Shown here: positions 1-11,148 of the stretch, in pieces
Layout of the letters: each line of letters starts with the position of its first letter
Position numbering within the stretch: the first letter of the stretch is position 1
Assembly: GCF_037325665.1 (NCBI RefSeq)
Contig: NC_090251.1
Location: forward strand, 28,792,187 to 28,856,186
Direction: 5' to 3'
DNA: 64,000 bases
DNA from: Littorina saxatilis
Lineage: Eukaryota > Mollusca > Gastropoda > Littorinimorpha > Littorinidae
The notes under the pieces: model-generated
Seen by the model: the letters and a program-made list of their open reading frames with translations, nothing else
Database searches by the model: none
Told to the model about the DNA's origin: nothing
Made by a program: the position numbers and the translations under genes

Positions 1-64
1 CATCAACGTTTACGCCTAGTCATCTCTCCGCCTCTTATCAAAGGACATAAGCAGCTCACCCACC

Positions 65-3000
65 ATGGCCGACCAAGATCAAGATGCCAGCCAGCCCCTG
101 CAAGAATCAAAAGCCAAAGAGATAACTTATCTCAGCGACATTCATCTTTCACTGCCTTCAGCCGATACTACCTTCACTCTAGACAGCCAGGCTTCAAAAC
201 AGACTTCTCAAGACGAAGAGCACCATATGACGAGATCCACCGACCAGATCTCCGACAGACCAGTAGAGGCATTTAATGTACCACCATCAGACACCAGACC
301 ATACCGCCAATCAGGTCCAAGCTCAGACGCAGTTAAGACTCTTGGACCCACACGGACCAAAGACTTAGAAGAAAACATACGAGAAGTAGGGAAATTGGTA
401 GGCCAGATACAGGAGAATCTACATGCTGGTAGCTCAATAAGCCCACAAAAGGCCCGCGAGCTACATACCACACTGTTGAAACAATGCCGAGCTCTAAAGG
501 AACGCCTTGTAGCCGTCAGATATCTGAAACTGTCTACCCCATACGAAGACTCTTGTTGTGAACTTTTTGATATCTCTGACAATCTAGTTAACCAATTAGC
601 CCAAATTACTCTAGAGCCCCCAGATGCTCAGCTCACCCAGACTAAACAAAATGACGTTACAGATCTGAAGCGTAAGGAAAATGAATCTAGAAAGACTAAA
701 ACAAACCCAGGAAATTCTTCCATTTCCTCCAGCTCTAAGCACTCTTCTGGGACCCATTCTTCAACTTCTTCTCGTAGACGTCTTGCGCGATCAGAAGCAG
801 CCGCTCTTCAAGCCAAGTGCCAAATGATGGAAAAACTTCAAGAAACCCAACGAAGAGAGGCTGAACTGAGACATCAAATGGAGCTACAGAAGAGAACGAT
901 CAAGCTGGAAGAGGTTCAACGAGGAATGGAGGAGACTGAACGCTTACAGAAGATCAGACTAGAAGATTTCCGACGGGAAATGGAGGAAACTGAACGCTTA
1001 CAGAAGATAAAGCAAGAAGAAGCTCAGCGGGAAATGGAGGAGGCGAGGCGCTTTCAGGAGCTTGAAAACCAAATGATTCAAGTAAAGCTGGAAGAAGACA
1101 GAGCAAGACTACAAATGGAATTGAACGTAGCCAATGCCATAGAAGATGCTCTCAATCCAGCAGCCCCAAAGGATGAAGCAAACTCCCTCCTGAACTCCTT
1201 GCCCCGGTGTGATCCCATCAATGAACTGTTCTTATCTCGCACTGAAAACCAAGGCATAACAGACAGGGTAAATCCCACTGCAAGGCCTAATAAAGGAACA
1301 GCCCTACAGACGAATTATGCCCAACCAAGCATGAGTGACAACCTTGGGACAGATGCTAATTTGAGTAACATGCCCCATCACATTCCAATGAACACTGACC
1401 CAAGGTTCAACCAGGTGCATACAGATCATACTAGAGTTCCAGTAACGTATCATAACCCCAACGGCTTGCGTCGAGACACTCCTATGAACACACAAGTCCA
1501 CTTCAAGTCTGATCTGAGTCAGTGGCCACATTCCTCACAAGGACAACCCCAAGCAGGTCAAGGACTGCCCATACAGAGCGAACATTCACTGAATGCCAGC
1601 GCGCCACCCTTCACCTCAAGGTATCCTGCTTTCTCCGCTCAGACTAACACGGATAGCTTGCATGAACAGAGACATTGCATTTATCCCCAAGAAGATGCCG
1701 TTCCAACCACCTACGTCAACCTCGCAAAGTCAATCGCAGATGCTCTCACAATTAGCAGGCTTCCCGTTCCAAAGCCACCAGTGTTCAGAGGGGACCCCTT
1801 AGAGTATCCATCATGGTTTGCAGCCTTTCAGCACATGGTGAGGAACAGTGCAGTTGGACCAGAAGATAAAATGCTGATGCTTCGAGAATTCATCGAAGGT
1901 CCAGCCAAAGTTGCCGTTGGTGATCTCTACTATGACCTCGGAGAAGAGTCCTACAATAGTGCCTTAAAAATATTGAAAGGGCGTTTTGGAGAAGACTACA
2001 CCATTGCCGAGGCATTGAAAGAAAGACTGGAGGCATGGCCAGAAGTGAAGGATAAGGATACAGTCTCCCTCAGAAACTACGTAGACTTTCTCAGACAGTG
2101 CTGTGTGATGGCAAAGAAGATAACTGGACTTAGTATCCTAGAAGACCCTGCACAAATCAAGCGTCTAGCCCACAAGCTTCCAGACTCACTAGCATTGTCA
2201 TGGGGGCAACGTGTTGCTGATAGCAAGCTCTCCTGTGGCAGATATCCAAGTTTTGCCACCTTTGTCAAGTTTCTGGATAGCAAATGTGAAGCTCTTCACG
2301 AAGCAGATCTTCACAATAAAGGTAGAAAACGAGGTGCTGACCAGTCACAGTCTACCAAGGCCAAGGGCAAGCAGACCTACACAACAATCAGCGAAGTGGA
2401 CAAACCGGAACAGGAGAACAAGTCGGGAGAAGACACTGTAAAGGACCCAACAACAAATAAGTTTCCTGCACAAAGAGGTTGTCTTTATTGTAATGATAAA
2501 CACTTTACCCCAGATTGCAAGAAGTTGGCAGAAAAACCCTACGCAGAACGAAAGGAGTTTGCGATCAAACGAAAGCTTTGTTTCAAGTGTTTGAGAGGCT
2601 TCCATGCTGCCAAAGGGTGTTTTGCTAAGGTTTCCTGTGACACTTGCAAAATGAAGCATGTTACAATAATGCACGACCCGGATTTCAATCCCACGCACAA
2701 AGCCACTCACCAAGTCTCTTTGATTGACGAGGAAACTGATATGAAGTTTGTTGCCACTACCAAATGTGGAGAATGCCTCTTTGATGAAGTCAAGAAGAGT
2801 TATGCCGTCGATCACCACATCACCACAAGACTTTACTCCCTCTATATGCCAGTATATGTCTCGTCTGGACTGGACCCAAGCAAGGAAATACTCGTCTACG
2901 CCATGCTCGATACCATGAGTGACACGACTTTCCTTAGCGATTCGGTGATGAACAGGCTTAACCTGGGAGCACAGGACTCTGTTTTGACACTGACCACTAT

Positions 3001-5092
3001 GACCTCCAAGGCAGAAACAGTAGAATGCAAATCGTTCATCAATCTACGTGTGAGAGCCTATGATTCCAAAGAGACTCTCAAAGTTCCGAAAGCCTATTCC
3101 CACCCAGAGATCAGTGTTGATCGGAGCCAGATTCCCACGCGAGACACTATACTTTCCATGTCTCATCTTGAACACATCGCCCACTGTTTCCCCCCTCTCT
3201 TGGATGCTCCCATCGCCATTCTATTGGGCGTCAATGTATCTGAAGCTCTACGCCCTTTGGAAGTAGTTTTCGGTGAACCTGGCCAACCCTACGCTCAACG
3301 AACGAGACTGGGCTGGGGCCTAGTTGGAGAGGTCGCGGCATCATGTGAACAAGGTGGACCCCCTGCAAACGCCTTCGCTTCAAAGACTCTCGAACAGCCA
3401 AGACCGCCCACCAGAAAATCTGTCTTCTGTTTTCGCACTAGAGATCGCACTAACGAGCACCTGATCAGGCTACTGGAAAAAGACTTTATTTGTCCTGATG
3501 ACCCACCAGACGTGCCTGTTGAAGACAATGACCGAGAAGTGAGATCCCATTTCGTGTGTGCACCAACGAAACCTCGAGATGATGCAGAGGAATTGGTCAA
3601 AGGATTCTCCACACTCGAGAAGCTGATTCAAGTGGTGATGCGCATCATGACCTGGCTGCGCCTGATCCAGAAAACAATTACTCCAAGCAGAGATTCGGTT
3701 GCCACCCCCCTGGAAGATAGGGAAACGGCATTTGAGCGGCTCGTCAGGAGCATACAGTTGATCTACTATCCTGTTGCATCGCGATCCACTCATGCAGAGT
3801 TGAAACGTCTCGCTGCCTACACTGACAAGGAGGGCCTGCTCAGAGTTGGTGGACGCCTGTCAAGTTCTGAGGAAGACCACAAAATCAAACATCCTCTCAT
3901 ACTGCCACGCGAGTCTCACTTGTCTCTGCTTCTTACCAGGTATCACCATAAGAAAGTTGGACATCAAGGTCGTACGACTACTTTAGCAGCCCTACAGTCA
4001 AGAGGATTGTGGATCTGTGGTGCACGTCGCCTGGTTACATCTGTAATCCACAGGTGTGTTCCTTGCGCCAGACTGAGAGGAAGACCAATGGAGCAGAGAA
4101 TGGCTGATCTCCCTGCAGAGAGAATAGAAGCTTCACCTCCCTTCACCAACACTGGCCTGGATTGCTTTGGACCCTTCACAGTACGGCACGGCAGGAAGGA
4201 AGCGAAACGATATGGACTGATCCTCACCTGCCTTGCATCACGTGCTGTCCATCTGGAAGTCTTAGAAGACATGACCACGGACTCTTTCATCTGTGGACTT
4301 CGAAGATTTATTGCAATCCGCGGCAATGTCAAGACTATTCGATGTGACAGGGGAACCAACTTCGTCGGTGCAGCTCGAGAGTTTAGACAAGCTCGTCATG
4401 AAATGGACCCAGACAGGGTAGTCAAAGAAATGGTTGAACGGAACTGCAACTTCATCTTCAATCCTCCTCATGCCAGCCACTTTGGAGGCGTCTGGGAACG
4501 ACTCATCAGAACTGTTCGCCAGGTGTTCTCCGGACTGCTCTTGGAGCATGGAAGCAGGCTTACTTCAGACACTCTTTCAACTTTGTTCCATGAAGTCGCC
4601 AGTGTGGTCAATAACAGGCCTCTCTGCGTGACTCAGCTGGAAGACCCGACTTCTTGCGAACCTCTGACACCCAACCACCTGCTCACACTGAAACCGGAAC
4701 CGATCTTTCCACCCCCAGGAACCTTCCAGAAGGAAGATCAGTATTCAAGAAAGAGATGGAGGAGAGTACAGTACCTGGTAGAACAATTCTGGACTAGGTG
4801 GAAGAAAGAGTATCTGCCAACACTGCAGCCGAGACGAAAGTGGTTTCACCAGAAGGACGCTGTGCAGCCTGGCATGGTTGTTCTTCTCATTGAAGATGGA
4901 GCTCCGAGGGGCACCTGGAGAATGGCCCGCGTTGAGAAGACATATCCAGGTGGTGATGGCTTGATTCGGTCGGTTCAGCTGCGGGTCTCGACTTCGGTGA
5001 AGACGACCAAAGGTTTGCCTAAGGTGCAGACATCTTTCATCGACCGACCCATTCACAAGCTGGTCCCACTCCACTTGAAAGACACTGAGTAG
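65..5092 (+). CDS. BEL/Pao gag-protease-integrase polyprotein (fossil element)
   Basis: This is an uninterrupted frame of 1675 codons starting at an ATG in good context (caccATGG). Parts in order: a Ser/Lys-rich N-terminal region; a charged coiled coil with repeated EETERLQKI-type heptads at about residues 240-360; a gag-like DUF1759 region at about 569-675; two CCHC-type knuckles at about 804-865 (CLYCNDKHF, CFKCLRGFH); a DUF1758 aspartic protease region with AMLDTMSDT at about 946; an integrase HHCC zinc-binding region at about 1290-1340; an integrase core with GLDCFGPF (about 1362), RCDRGTNF (about 1425) and FGGVWERL (about 1473); and a C-terminal DUF5641-like region at about 1555-1670. 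DUF1758, DUF1759 and DUF5641 together are diagnostic of BEL/Pao. Whether the frame is expressed cannot be told from sequence. Confidence 0.85.
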   Translation: MADQDQDASQPLQESKAKEITYLSDIHLSLPSADTTFTLDSQASKQTSQDEEHHMTRSTDQISDRPVEAFNVPPSDTRPYRQSGPSSDAVKTLGPTRTKDLEENIREVGKLVGQIQENLHAGSSISPQKARELHTTLLKQCRALKERLVAVRYLKLSTPYEDSCCELFDISDNLVNQLAQITLEPPDAQLTQTKQNDVTDLKRKENESRKTKTNPGNSSISSSSKHSSGTHSSTSSRRRLARSEAAALQAKCQMMEKLQETQRREAELRHQMELQKRTIKLEEVQRGMEETERLQKIRLEDFRREMEETERLQKIKQEEAQREMEEARRFQELENQMIQVKLEEDRARLQMELNVANAIEDALNPAAPKDEANSLLNSLPRCDPINELFLSRTENQGITDRVNPTARPNKGTALQTNYAQPSMSDNLGTDANLSNMPHHIPMNTDPRFNQVHTDHTRVPVTYHNPNGLRRDTPMNTQVHFKSDLSQWPHSSQGQPQAGQGLPIQSEHSLNASAPPFTSRYPAFSAQTNTDSLHEQRHCIYPQEDAVPTTYVNLAKSIADALTISRLPVPKPPVFRGDPLEYPSWFAAFQHMVRNSAVGPEDKMLMLREFIEGPAKVAVGDLYYDLGEESYNSALKILKGRFGEDYTIAEALKERLEAWPEVKDKDTVSLRNYVDFLRQCCVMAKKITGLSILEDPAQIKRLAHKLPDSLALSWGQRVADSKLSCGRYPSFATFVKFLDSKCEALHEADLHNKGRKRGADQSQSTKAKGKQTYTTISEVDKPEQENKSGEDTVKDPTTNKFPAQRGCLYCNDKHFTPDCKKLAEKPYAERKEFAIKRKLCFKCLRGFHAAKGCFAKVSCDTCKMKHVTIMHDPDFNPTHKATHQVSLIDEETDMKFVATTKCGECLFDEVKKSYAVDHHITTRLYSLYMPVYVSSGLDPSKEILVYAMLDTMSDTTFLSDSVMNRLNLGAQDSVLTLTTMTSKAETVECKSFINLRVRAYDSKETLKVPKAYSHPEISVDRSQIPTRDTILSMSHLEHIAHCFPPLLDAPIAILLGVNVSEALRPLEVVFGEPGQPYAQRTRLGWGLVGEVAASCEQGGPPANAFASKTLEQPRPPTRKSVFCFRTRDRTNEHLIRLLEKDFICPDDPPDVPVEDNDREVRSHFVCAPTKPRDDAEELVKGFSTLEKLIQVVMRIMTWLRLIQKTITPSRDSVATPLEDRETAFERLVRSIQLIYYPVASRSTHAELKRLAAYTDKEGLLRVGGRLSSSEEDHKIKHPLILPRESHLSLLLTRYHHKKVGHQGRTTTLAALQSRGLWICGARRLVTSVIHRCVPCARLRGRPMEQRMADLPAERIEASPPFTNTGLDCFGPFTVRHGRKEAKRYGLILTCLASRAVHLEVLEDMTTDSFICGLRRFIAIRGNVKTIRCDRGTNFVGAAREFRQARHEMDPDRVVKEMVERNCNFIFNPPHASHFGGVWERLIRTVRQVFSGLLLEHGSRLTSDTLSTLFHEVASVVNNRPLCVTQLEDPTSCEPLTPNHLLTLKPEPIFPPPGTFQKEDQYSRKRWRRVQYLVEQFWTRWKKEYLPTLQPRRKWFHQKDAVQPGMVVLLIEDGAPRGTWRMARVEKTYPGGDGLIRSVQLRVSTSVKTTKGLPKVQTSFIDRPIHKLVPLHLKDTE

Positions 5093-5807
5093 CAGCGATT
5101 ACTGTTTTTGACATTGTCTGTTTAACTTTTGAAAGACTCGTTGACAGCGTAATGCTGGTTTGCTTCTTGGCTCAGGCCAGTCTAAAGCGGATTACCCTTT
5201 GACTTTTTGGGGGCCTTTAAGACTGGGTGAACAATTTCAAGTTTTCTATTTCATTGTTGATATTATTGTGACTAATGATTATTTCAAGTTTACCTTGTTT
5301 AGAGTTTTGGAAGCTGCATGCAGCTTCGGCCGGGAGTGTGCTCGCCTTCATAGGCGAGAATTTTTATGTGCGTTTTCAAAATGCAATCTTTGGGTGTTTG
5401 TTGAATCGTCACTCTCCTCCTTTTCTTCTTCACTCTCATTCCCTTTCTTTTCCTCTTACTCTTTCCTTTTATCCACCTCTGTTCCTTCTTCAGCTCTTCT
5501 GTACTTACCCTCTTCTGTGCCTTCCCTTCTTTCGTTCTTCACCTTCTGTAGGCCTCTTTTGGATTGGCAGTGCACGGCCATTCCCTCTGAGGCCTGTTGT
5601 CTTGAGCACTTTATTCTTTCTTCTTTGCAAACTCTTTTTGCCTGCTCTAGCTTCTTCTCTCTTATACTGTTTCCTTTTTTGTTGCTACGTTCTTCCCTTA
5701 TTCATTCTTTTTACTGTTCTTTTCGCTAGCTCTTCATTCTTTACTTTCTTTCTGCTCTTTTAGGTCTCTTTAACTTCTATCTCTTTATCTTTCTTTCTTT
5801 TCTTCCA

Positions 5808-5854
<47 letters not shown>

Positions 5855-7140
5855 TTCTATGTCCTTTCTCTTTCTCCTCTCCTTCCCTTTCTCTTTCCCT
5901 ATCTCTCCCTCCTTCCCTCTCTCCCTCCTTTCCCCTCTCTCTCTCTTTCCCTCCTACCCTCTGTCCTTCTTTCCTTCTCTCTCTCCTTCTTCAATGTGTG
6001 TTGACCCCTCTGTTATTCCTTCTTGTTGGTCGTGTTATCCAAAGCTTCACTCTTTCACCGGTATCGGCGTGAGTTTTTGTAACGAAGTGTGCGCTGATTT
6101 CGTGCTTGTGTTGCTTGGCCAAAGAATTCAGTTGTGTTTTTGTATTGAGCACTATTCAGAAAAGGGTATGCGGGAACTGAATAGCGATTGAAGGTCATTT
6201 TTCCACTGGCAACCGTCGGAGGCAGTAGGCTTAAGGTTCAAGGAAGCCTATCTTTTCTTTTCTTTTTTTTTACACTTCAGTGAAGTTTGTGGTCTGAAGT
6301 TAGTTTCTTTAATGGGACAATGCGCAGTACAGGTATGTTGATTTATCTGTTGATTGTTTGCATTATGATTGCCTTATTGTTTACCGAAATATGCCTATTA
6401 TATTGCACCGTTTGCAACTGACTTTGTGCTCGGATTTGCCGCATATGTCGAGACGTTTTTCTTGAATATTTTTGGACGTTGTTTATGCGTTTTCTGCTGA
6501 TTATCGGCTTGTTTTGTTTGAGCGAATGGATTGTCCGCAATAATAACTGTAGATGATGAAATTTCAAGTTTGATTTGATGAGTATCTAATTTGTAGGGAA
6601 TTTTGACATTTTTTATGGATTTTAAATTCGCAGTTAACTTGTAATTATAGTGCCGAAAGGGAAATATACGTTGGTTAAGCTAGTTTACTTTGATAATTTA
6701 TGCGCGAATTCATGGTCTGACCGGATTTGACTATTTGAGACTTCGGACGATTCGCTTAATTTCGCTGCCTATTTTGTTTATTCAGTGTTACTAATTCTGT
6801 TATTTAAATGTTATGAGTTATTACTTAAGCCGGAATCTGCGTCACGTCAATGTAATAATTATGCTTTAATGATTTGTGCTTTCTTTGACGCCGTCTCGCC
6901 ATTTAAAGAGGTGATTAACATGTTTGAAGTTATGCGTTTATGAGAATGTGCTTTGATGTTTCATCTTAGTTATTCTAGTATTCTAAATTACTTTTTGTAG
7001 TTTTCACCAGGGTCAGCGTCATGGTCACGGAATACAACAATAAACCTCCCGTAACATCATCACCTGCGTGAATTCTTCAGCGTGAGAAAGAGGCAGTTAG
7101 CGTGTCCCATAAACTGAATGCGAGTACACATACCACGCGT
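5093..7140. other. 3' non-coding part of the BEL/Pao element
   Basis: No gene is supported here. The open frames in 5160-6190 come from a C/T-rich strand, including a (TC)n run at about 5813-5851, and have no family resemblance. The rest is A/T-rich and ends with AATAAA (7039-7044). It probably contains the right LTR, but no boundaries can be seen from one copy. Confidence 0.5.
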
Positions 7141-7211
7141 ATGTTGTTGTTGTAGCAAGTTTTGGGTGCAGCCTAGCATTGCAGCTGATTTTAGGGGGCG
7201 CCGATGCTAGG

Positions 7212-7251
7212 GCAAAGATCTTCTACTGCTTCGCTGCGAAGAGATCTTTGC
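7212..7251. repeat. short perfect-stem hairpin
   Basis: GCAAAGATCT at the left end is answered by AGATCTTTGC at the right, around a loop holding a second small complementary pair (cttcg/cgaag). It directly abuts the start of the 0.58 kb dispersed repeat at 7252. Its role is unknown; it may be the end of a mobile element. Confidence 0.45.
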
Positions 7252-7835
7252 TATAACTAAACACAACAGCCAACGTAGCCATGTCAGGCGCCTGTGCGGG
7301 TATCCCCTCCCGAGGTGATAAGGGGACACTCAATGGAATGAGTTTTCCGCACCAGCCCTATTTCCCACCGTCTGCCAACAAGTTGCAGCTTCGCTTGGCG
7401 CAAACTTCGCAGTTCATCGAACGGCAGGAAAGTTTCTCACTTGGCACACTAGCTCCTGTGGTTGGACTGAAGTTGAGGATAGTGCGTACCACACCTTCAA
7501 CTATCGCAAACTTCCACATTAACTTTCCAAATCGGAGAAAGATTGCCCAAGCATCGCATTGTAGCGACCAAGCCCATTAATTTTGGCGTGTGTACTGTGT
7601 TAGTTCGAGACAAGGTTCGTGTGCGTGTATTAGAACACAGCAGCTGAGAGAAAACAGAGAGAAGTGCTTGTGTGTGTCGATTCACTAGTATAGCCTGTAC
7701 CACGGAAGAAGCAGGTAAGTAAGATGTTTATTGTTTTGCCTGCAGAAGAGGGGGAGGGCGGGGGGGAGCTCAGAATTTTATTTCAAAACGAATAAAGGTG
7801 CGTAGCCTAATGAGCATCCAACTCGCCCTTTGCAC
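7252..7835 (+). repeat. unclassified 0.58 kb dispersed repeat, copy A
   Basis: It is near-identical, with small indels, to 22381-22978 in the same orientation. Both copies start at TATAACTAAACACA and end near CATCCAACTCGCCCTTT. Both carry a strong donor-like site (GCAG/GTAAGT, at 7711-7720 here) after a stretch that stays open in one frame. The open frame of about 99 codons has no recognised motif. It could be a transcribed first exon carried by a mobile element, or a solo terminal repeat. No terminal inverted repeats or clear target duplication are visible. Confidence 0.6.
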
Positions 7836-7879
7836 AGAATATAAGTCATAACGTAAGTAGGTAAAAGATTGCGCACTTA

Positions 7880-7896
7880 CACGTGACATAAACATT

Positions 7897-7966
<70 letters not shown>

Positions 7967-8312
7967 CCACACATACGCCCACACATAACCGGGCACACGT
8001 ACACACGTACAAAACACACATGCACACCGTCACACGACTGAAAATAAGCCTCTCCGGCTCTGTCGTGTGTATGCGGTGTGTGCCTGTGTGTGTGTGTGTG
8101 TGTGACTCTTGTGTGCGCGTGTGTGTGTTCAGTTTGTGCAAATACACAATACTAACACACCACTCCACCACCACCATCACCACCACCTCACCCCGCCCCC
8201 ATCCCCTCCCCGGCCATGCCCCCCCCCCGCCCCCCCACACACACACACTGACACACACACAGACACCCACACTTACTGTCACACACGAAAACACCGTCAC
8301 ACGCTGCCATTT
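7880..8312. repeat. CA/GT microsatellite-rich stretch
   Basis: A long (CA)n run at about 7898-7962 is followed by broken CA, GT, CCA and poly-C tracts to about 8312. Frames on either strand here translate only as low-complexity Cys/Val or Thr/His runs and are not genes. Confidence 0.9.
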
Positions 8313-8318
8313 TTGTAA

Positions 8319-8610
8319 GGCCAAAAAAAATAGGTGTGGTTACGGTAACAGAGCCCCCAAAAATAGGGTAGGAAGGTAGGCAATCACTTTTTTTTTTAAA
8401 CTTTTTTTTTCTAATGTGTACAAATTAAACCTACTTGACAGGGAAATAAGTGTGCGACTCGGGCGCTTTCGCTTTCATTGCGTTTTCTGCACTCGTTTTC
8501 TTGATTTTTGGGGGTTTTTGTTGACAAATGTAATAAAAAGTTATAGGGTCGGCCCCTAAAAATAGGGTAGGTCGGGTTACCGTAACCACACCTATTTTTT
8601 TTTCTCGGCC
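8319..8610. mobile_element. MITE with about 31-bp inverted termini and TAA target duplication (PIF/Harbinger-like)
   Basis: The left terminus (8319-8349) starts GGCC, then A-rich, then TAGGTGTGGTTACGGTAAC. It is repeated inverted at 8576-8610 with only a small A-tract difference. TAA lies immediately outside both ends (8316-8318 and 8611-8613), the target size used by PIF/Harbinger elements. Inside each end lies a directly repeated CCCCTAAAAATAGGGTAGG-like block. At 292 bp with no coding capacity it is non-autonomous. The superfamily is inferred from target-site length only. Confidence 0.65.
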
Positions 8611-8613
8611 TAA

Positions 8614-10650
8614 TGTACAAACGTCGGACTGTTTTTTCCTTAGACTCATTGCGTTTTCTATTCAGTTTTACGAATGTTCTTCCCTAGTCACAATAACAAT
8701 CGTCCCTTTGCCTTAATTGTGAGATCCAGAAACATAGCCAAAGAAGATGTCGTGTTACGCCGAGGAGACTTCAAGTAGCATCACACGGTAAAACACCACT
8801 GGTTGTACGTTGAAATCAGGTCAGAGCCAACTAAAACAGTATTTATTTACGAGGGTTGTGGCATAAGCACACGTACACATAAGTGAGCTTTTTCAACCAG
8901 GCGTCGCCCGGAGAGATACTACCCTAAATCAAAAGACATTGCCGGTGTGATGTTTTCATCTTTCGCCGTGTTGATATTTCGCTTCTCGGCCTCGTTGATC
9001 TAGTATAAACTCTACACTGAACAAAAAAAACACCCTTCCATAGTACTGATGAGCGACCTTGTGTACCTTACATTCATGGGGCCAAATTTGTCTAACCAAT
9101 TTGTTTTATTTAACTTAGAAATTTGATTCATCCTAAAATGTTTTCCTTCTTACTCAAGGGACGTAACCACTCAGTACACGTTTTCGAAGAATTCGATTTT
9201 GGGGGTGAAATCTATTAAATTTTACCACCAATTTTCTTCACATGCAAGAAACTGACATGCTTTTCGTCCATAAATACAATATGGCCGTCCATAAATAATT
9301 TCACTTCTTAATTTTACCAGGAAACAACATTTCGGTCTTGAGTATATGTCGAGGGGGAAATATGTACACAGGCGAAAGATGAAAACGTGACACCAGCACA
9401 GCCAGAGAAAGAGAGAGAGAGAGAGTAATAGAGAGAGTGGGGGGGGGGGGGGTAAGGAACAAGAGAGACAAGGAGAGAGATATATATACATATATCCCAT
9501 GACCTCCCTTCTTTGTCTCTGTTACTTCAGTATGGGTATATATGTTGTATTTTTATAGCTCAATAAATACATCATGGACTCAAAAAAATATATGATAGTG
9601 CAGATTCCGATTTGGGCGAAGAACTACTTTGCTCCCGACCTTTGACCTCGCGCCGAACAATGTGACACATTTGTATGAAGTTCCAAAATCGTATTGCACG
9701 GCTCAGAAAACCATATCAGTTGCACGCAAAAATGAATCTCAGAACTGATCTGATGTATGAGATGCAATAAGCAAACGTTTCTTTCATTATGAAAGCAATG
9801 CAGGTGGGAAAAAACGAACATTCAACTTACAAGATAACCAGATGCTAGCGAACCAAAACAAAAACACGAGTACCCTCCCCTTGCTTCGTTAGCAGACGAC
9901 TTTTGAGAATCTGTCAGACCGTCCTTACCTGGCACGGTTGGGCTTCGCTATCATCAGCTGTTTCACGTGTTTTGCGAGCAAGTCTACTCTTTTGCCTGGC
10001 TCTGCAGTAAGTCCACATTGGCGATGAAGGTATCTAAGAACTTAACATGTGTGTATTTTTCCGTAATCCAGTCATATTCTTTCAAAATGCAATCAAGCGG
10101 CGGTGACAGACTTGGGTCCTGTTTTCATCGCATCAATACCAGTTTAGGTTCATGCAAACACACTCGCAAAACAGTTTATCATGTAGATACATTTCAAATA
10201 GGGAGCAAATGGTTAAATCTACATATGTGTTCCCTAAAATTTGCTTCTCTGTCAATAAGACTAATTGTATAATAATGCGTTCGAAAAAAACAACGTGGAA
10301 TCGATTCTGAATCGAGTCGAGTAAGCCAAATGGGGGCCAAACCGGTTTCCCCGTTCCGCCGACCTGAAACGCAAAAGAATTGTGCGCTTCAACTAAATGG
10401 ATTTCTATACGACTTCATTACTTTCTTGCAACTTATGAACCTTTACTTAACGCTTTTAAACGGTCTGAAAGTAGTGTTACCGCGTACTTATAGATGCACT
10501 CATTCGTTTTATTTTTTCAGCGACGGTCACTTAGTTTAAGGTTGCAAAAAGGCCATGTCTCGCTGAAAACACTGTTTCACACTCCACAGATCGCAAAAGT
10601 GCCGCTAGTAGTCTACACTTTGTGTTTGATGGTAGAATGGGATATACAGA
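8614..10650. other. no gene recognised
   Basis: The stretch is A/T-rich, with scattered short frames under about 100 codons on both strands that show no recognisable motif. It holds a GA-rich tract followed by poly-G at about 9406-9451 and a short TA run at about 9480-9495. I see no splice-consistent exon series, RNA gene or clear repeat boundary. Confidence 0.5.
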
Positions 10651-10810
10651 TTACAACACTCGTGGTTTTTTATATGGCTTGTATTTCAGTCAAGACCCAG
10701 CGGGAATATCAATCGAGAGCCACTCGCCAAAGGCTCGTGTCTCCCGATGATATTCATCCGCTGGGTCTTGACTGAAATACAAGCCATATAAAAAACCACT
10801 CGTGTTGTAA
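10651..10810. mobile_element. 160-bp near-perfect palindrome (hairpin MITE)
   Basis: The arm beginning TTACAACACTCGTGG at 10651 is matched by its complement ending GTGTTGTAA at 10810, and pairing continues almost to the centre with a few mismatches. Both flanks contain TATACA two bases outside (10643-10648 and 10813-10818), a possible target duplication. The right flank runs into a (TA)n tract, which may itself have been the target. It has no coding capacity. Confidence 0.55.
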
Positions 10811-10812
10811 CC

Positions 10813-10813
10813 T

Positions 10814-10850
<37 letters not shown>

Positions 10851-10876
10851 TGTATATGAGAGAGAGAGAGACAGAC

Positions 10877-10923
<47 letters not shown>

Positions 10924-11145
10924 GAGAGAGAGCGTAATAATTCTTGCATCCGGGTTTATAAAGTGCAAGTCAAGTAAGATCACGCAATATATTCCACTAC
11001 GCAGTTGGATTCACAGTCGCAGGAACACAGACGTAAGACACACGCACACGCGCACGAACCGCACACACACACACACACAACACACACAGAGATGAAGATC
11101 CCGACACATGCATAAAACAGCAGGGGGGGGAGAGAGAGAGAGAGA
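10813..11145. repeat. TA, GA/GACA and CA microsatellites
   Basis: The order is (TA)n at about 10818-10848, (GA)n and (GACA)n at about 10858-10932, CA-rich sequence at about 11040-11090, and poly-G plus (GA)n at about 11123-11148. Reading frames crossing them translate as Arg/Glu or Ser/Leu repeats and are not considered genes. Confidence 0.9.
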
Positions 11146-11148
11146 GTG

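Larger units (their letters stand above)
1..7140 (+). mobile_element. BEL/Pao LTR retrotransposon, partial in window
   Basis: The family is assigned from the long open frame at 65-5092, which has gag-like, protease and integrase parts in BEL/Pao order and style. The left LTR is not in the window, because the sequence starts about 64 bases before the start codon. The 3' non-coding part follows the frame. It includes a long pyrimidine-rich stretch (about 5410-6000) and an AATAAA at 7039-7044, and may contain the right LTR, whose edges I cannot fix without the left copy. The right limit of about 7140 is a guess from the change in sequence character. As an element it looks incomplete, with roughly one break. 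The long open frame suggests a fairly young copy. Confidence 0.7.

Noticed and set aside
5160-6191. Plus-strand Ser/Leu/Phe-rich frames after the BEL/Pao coding region
   Set aside because: They come from a C/T-rich non-coding stretch and have no family motif.
8981-9012. TCGCTTCTCGGCC followed by TGATCTAGTATAAA, resembling the 5' end of U2 snRNA
   Set aside because: Only about 14 bases match, and the rest of U2 (branch recognition, Sm site, stems) is absent. At most it is a tiny retro-fragment.
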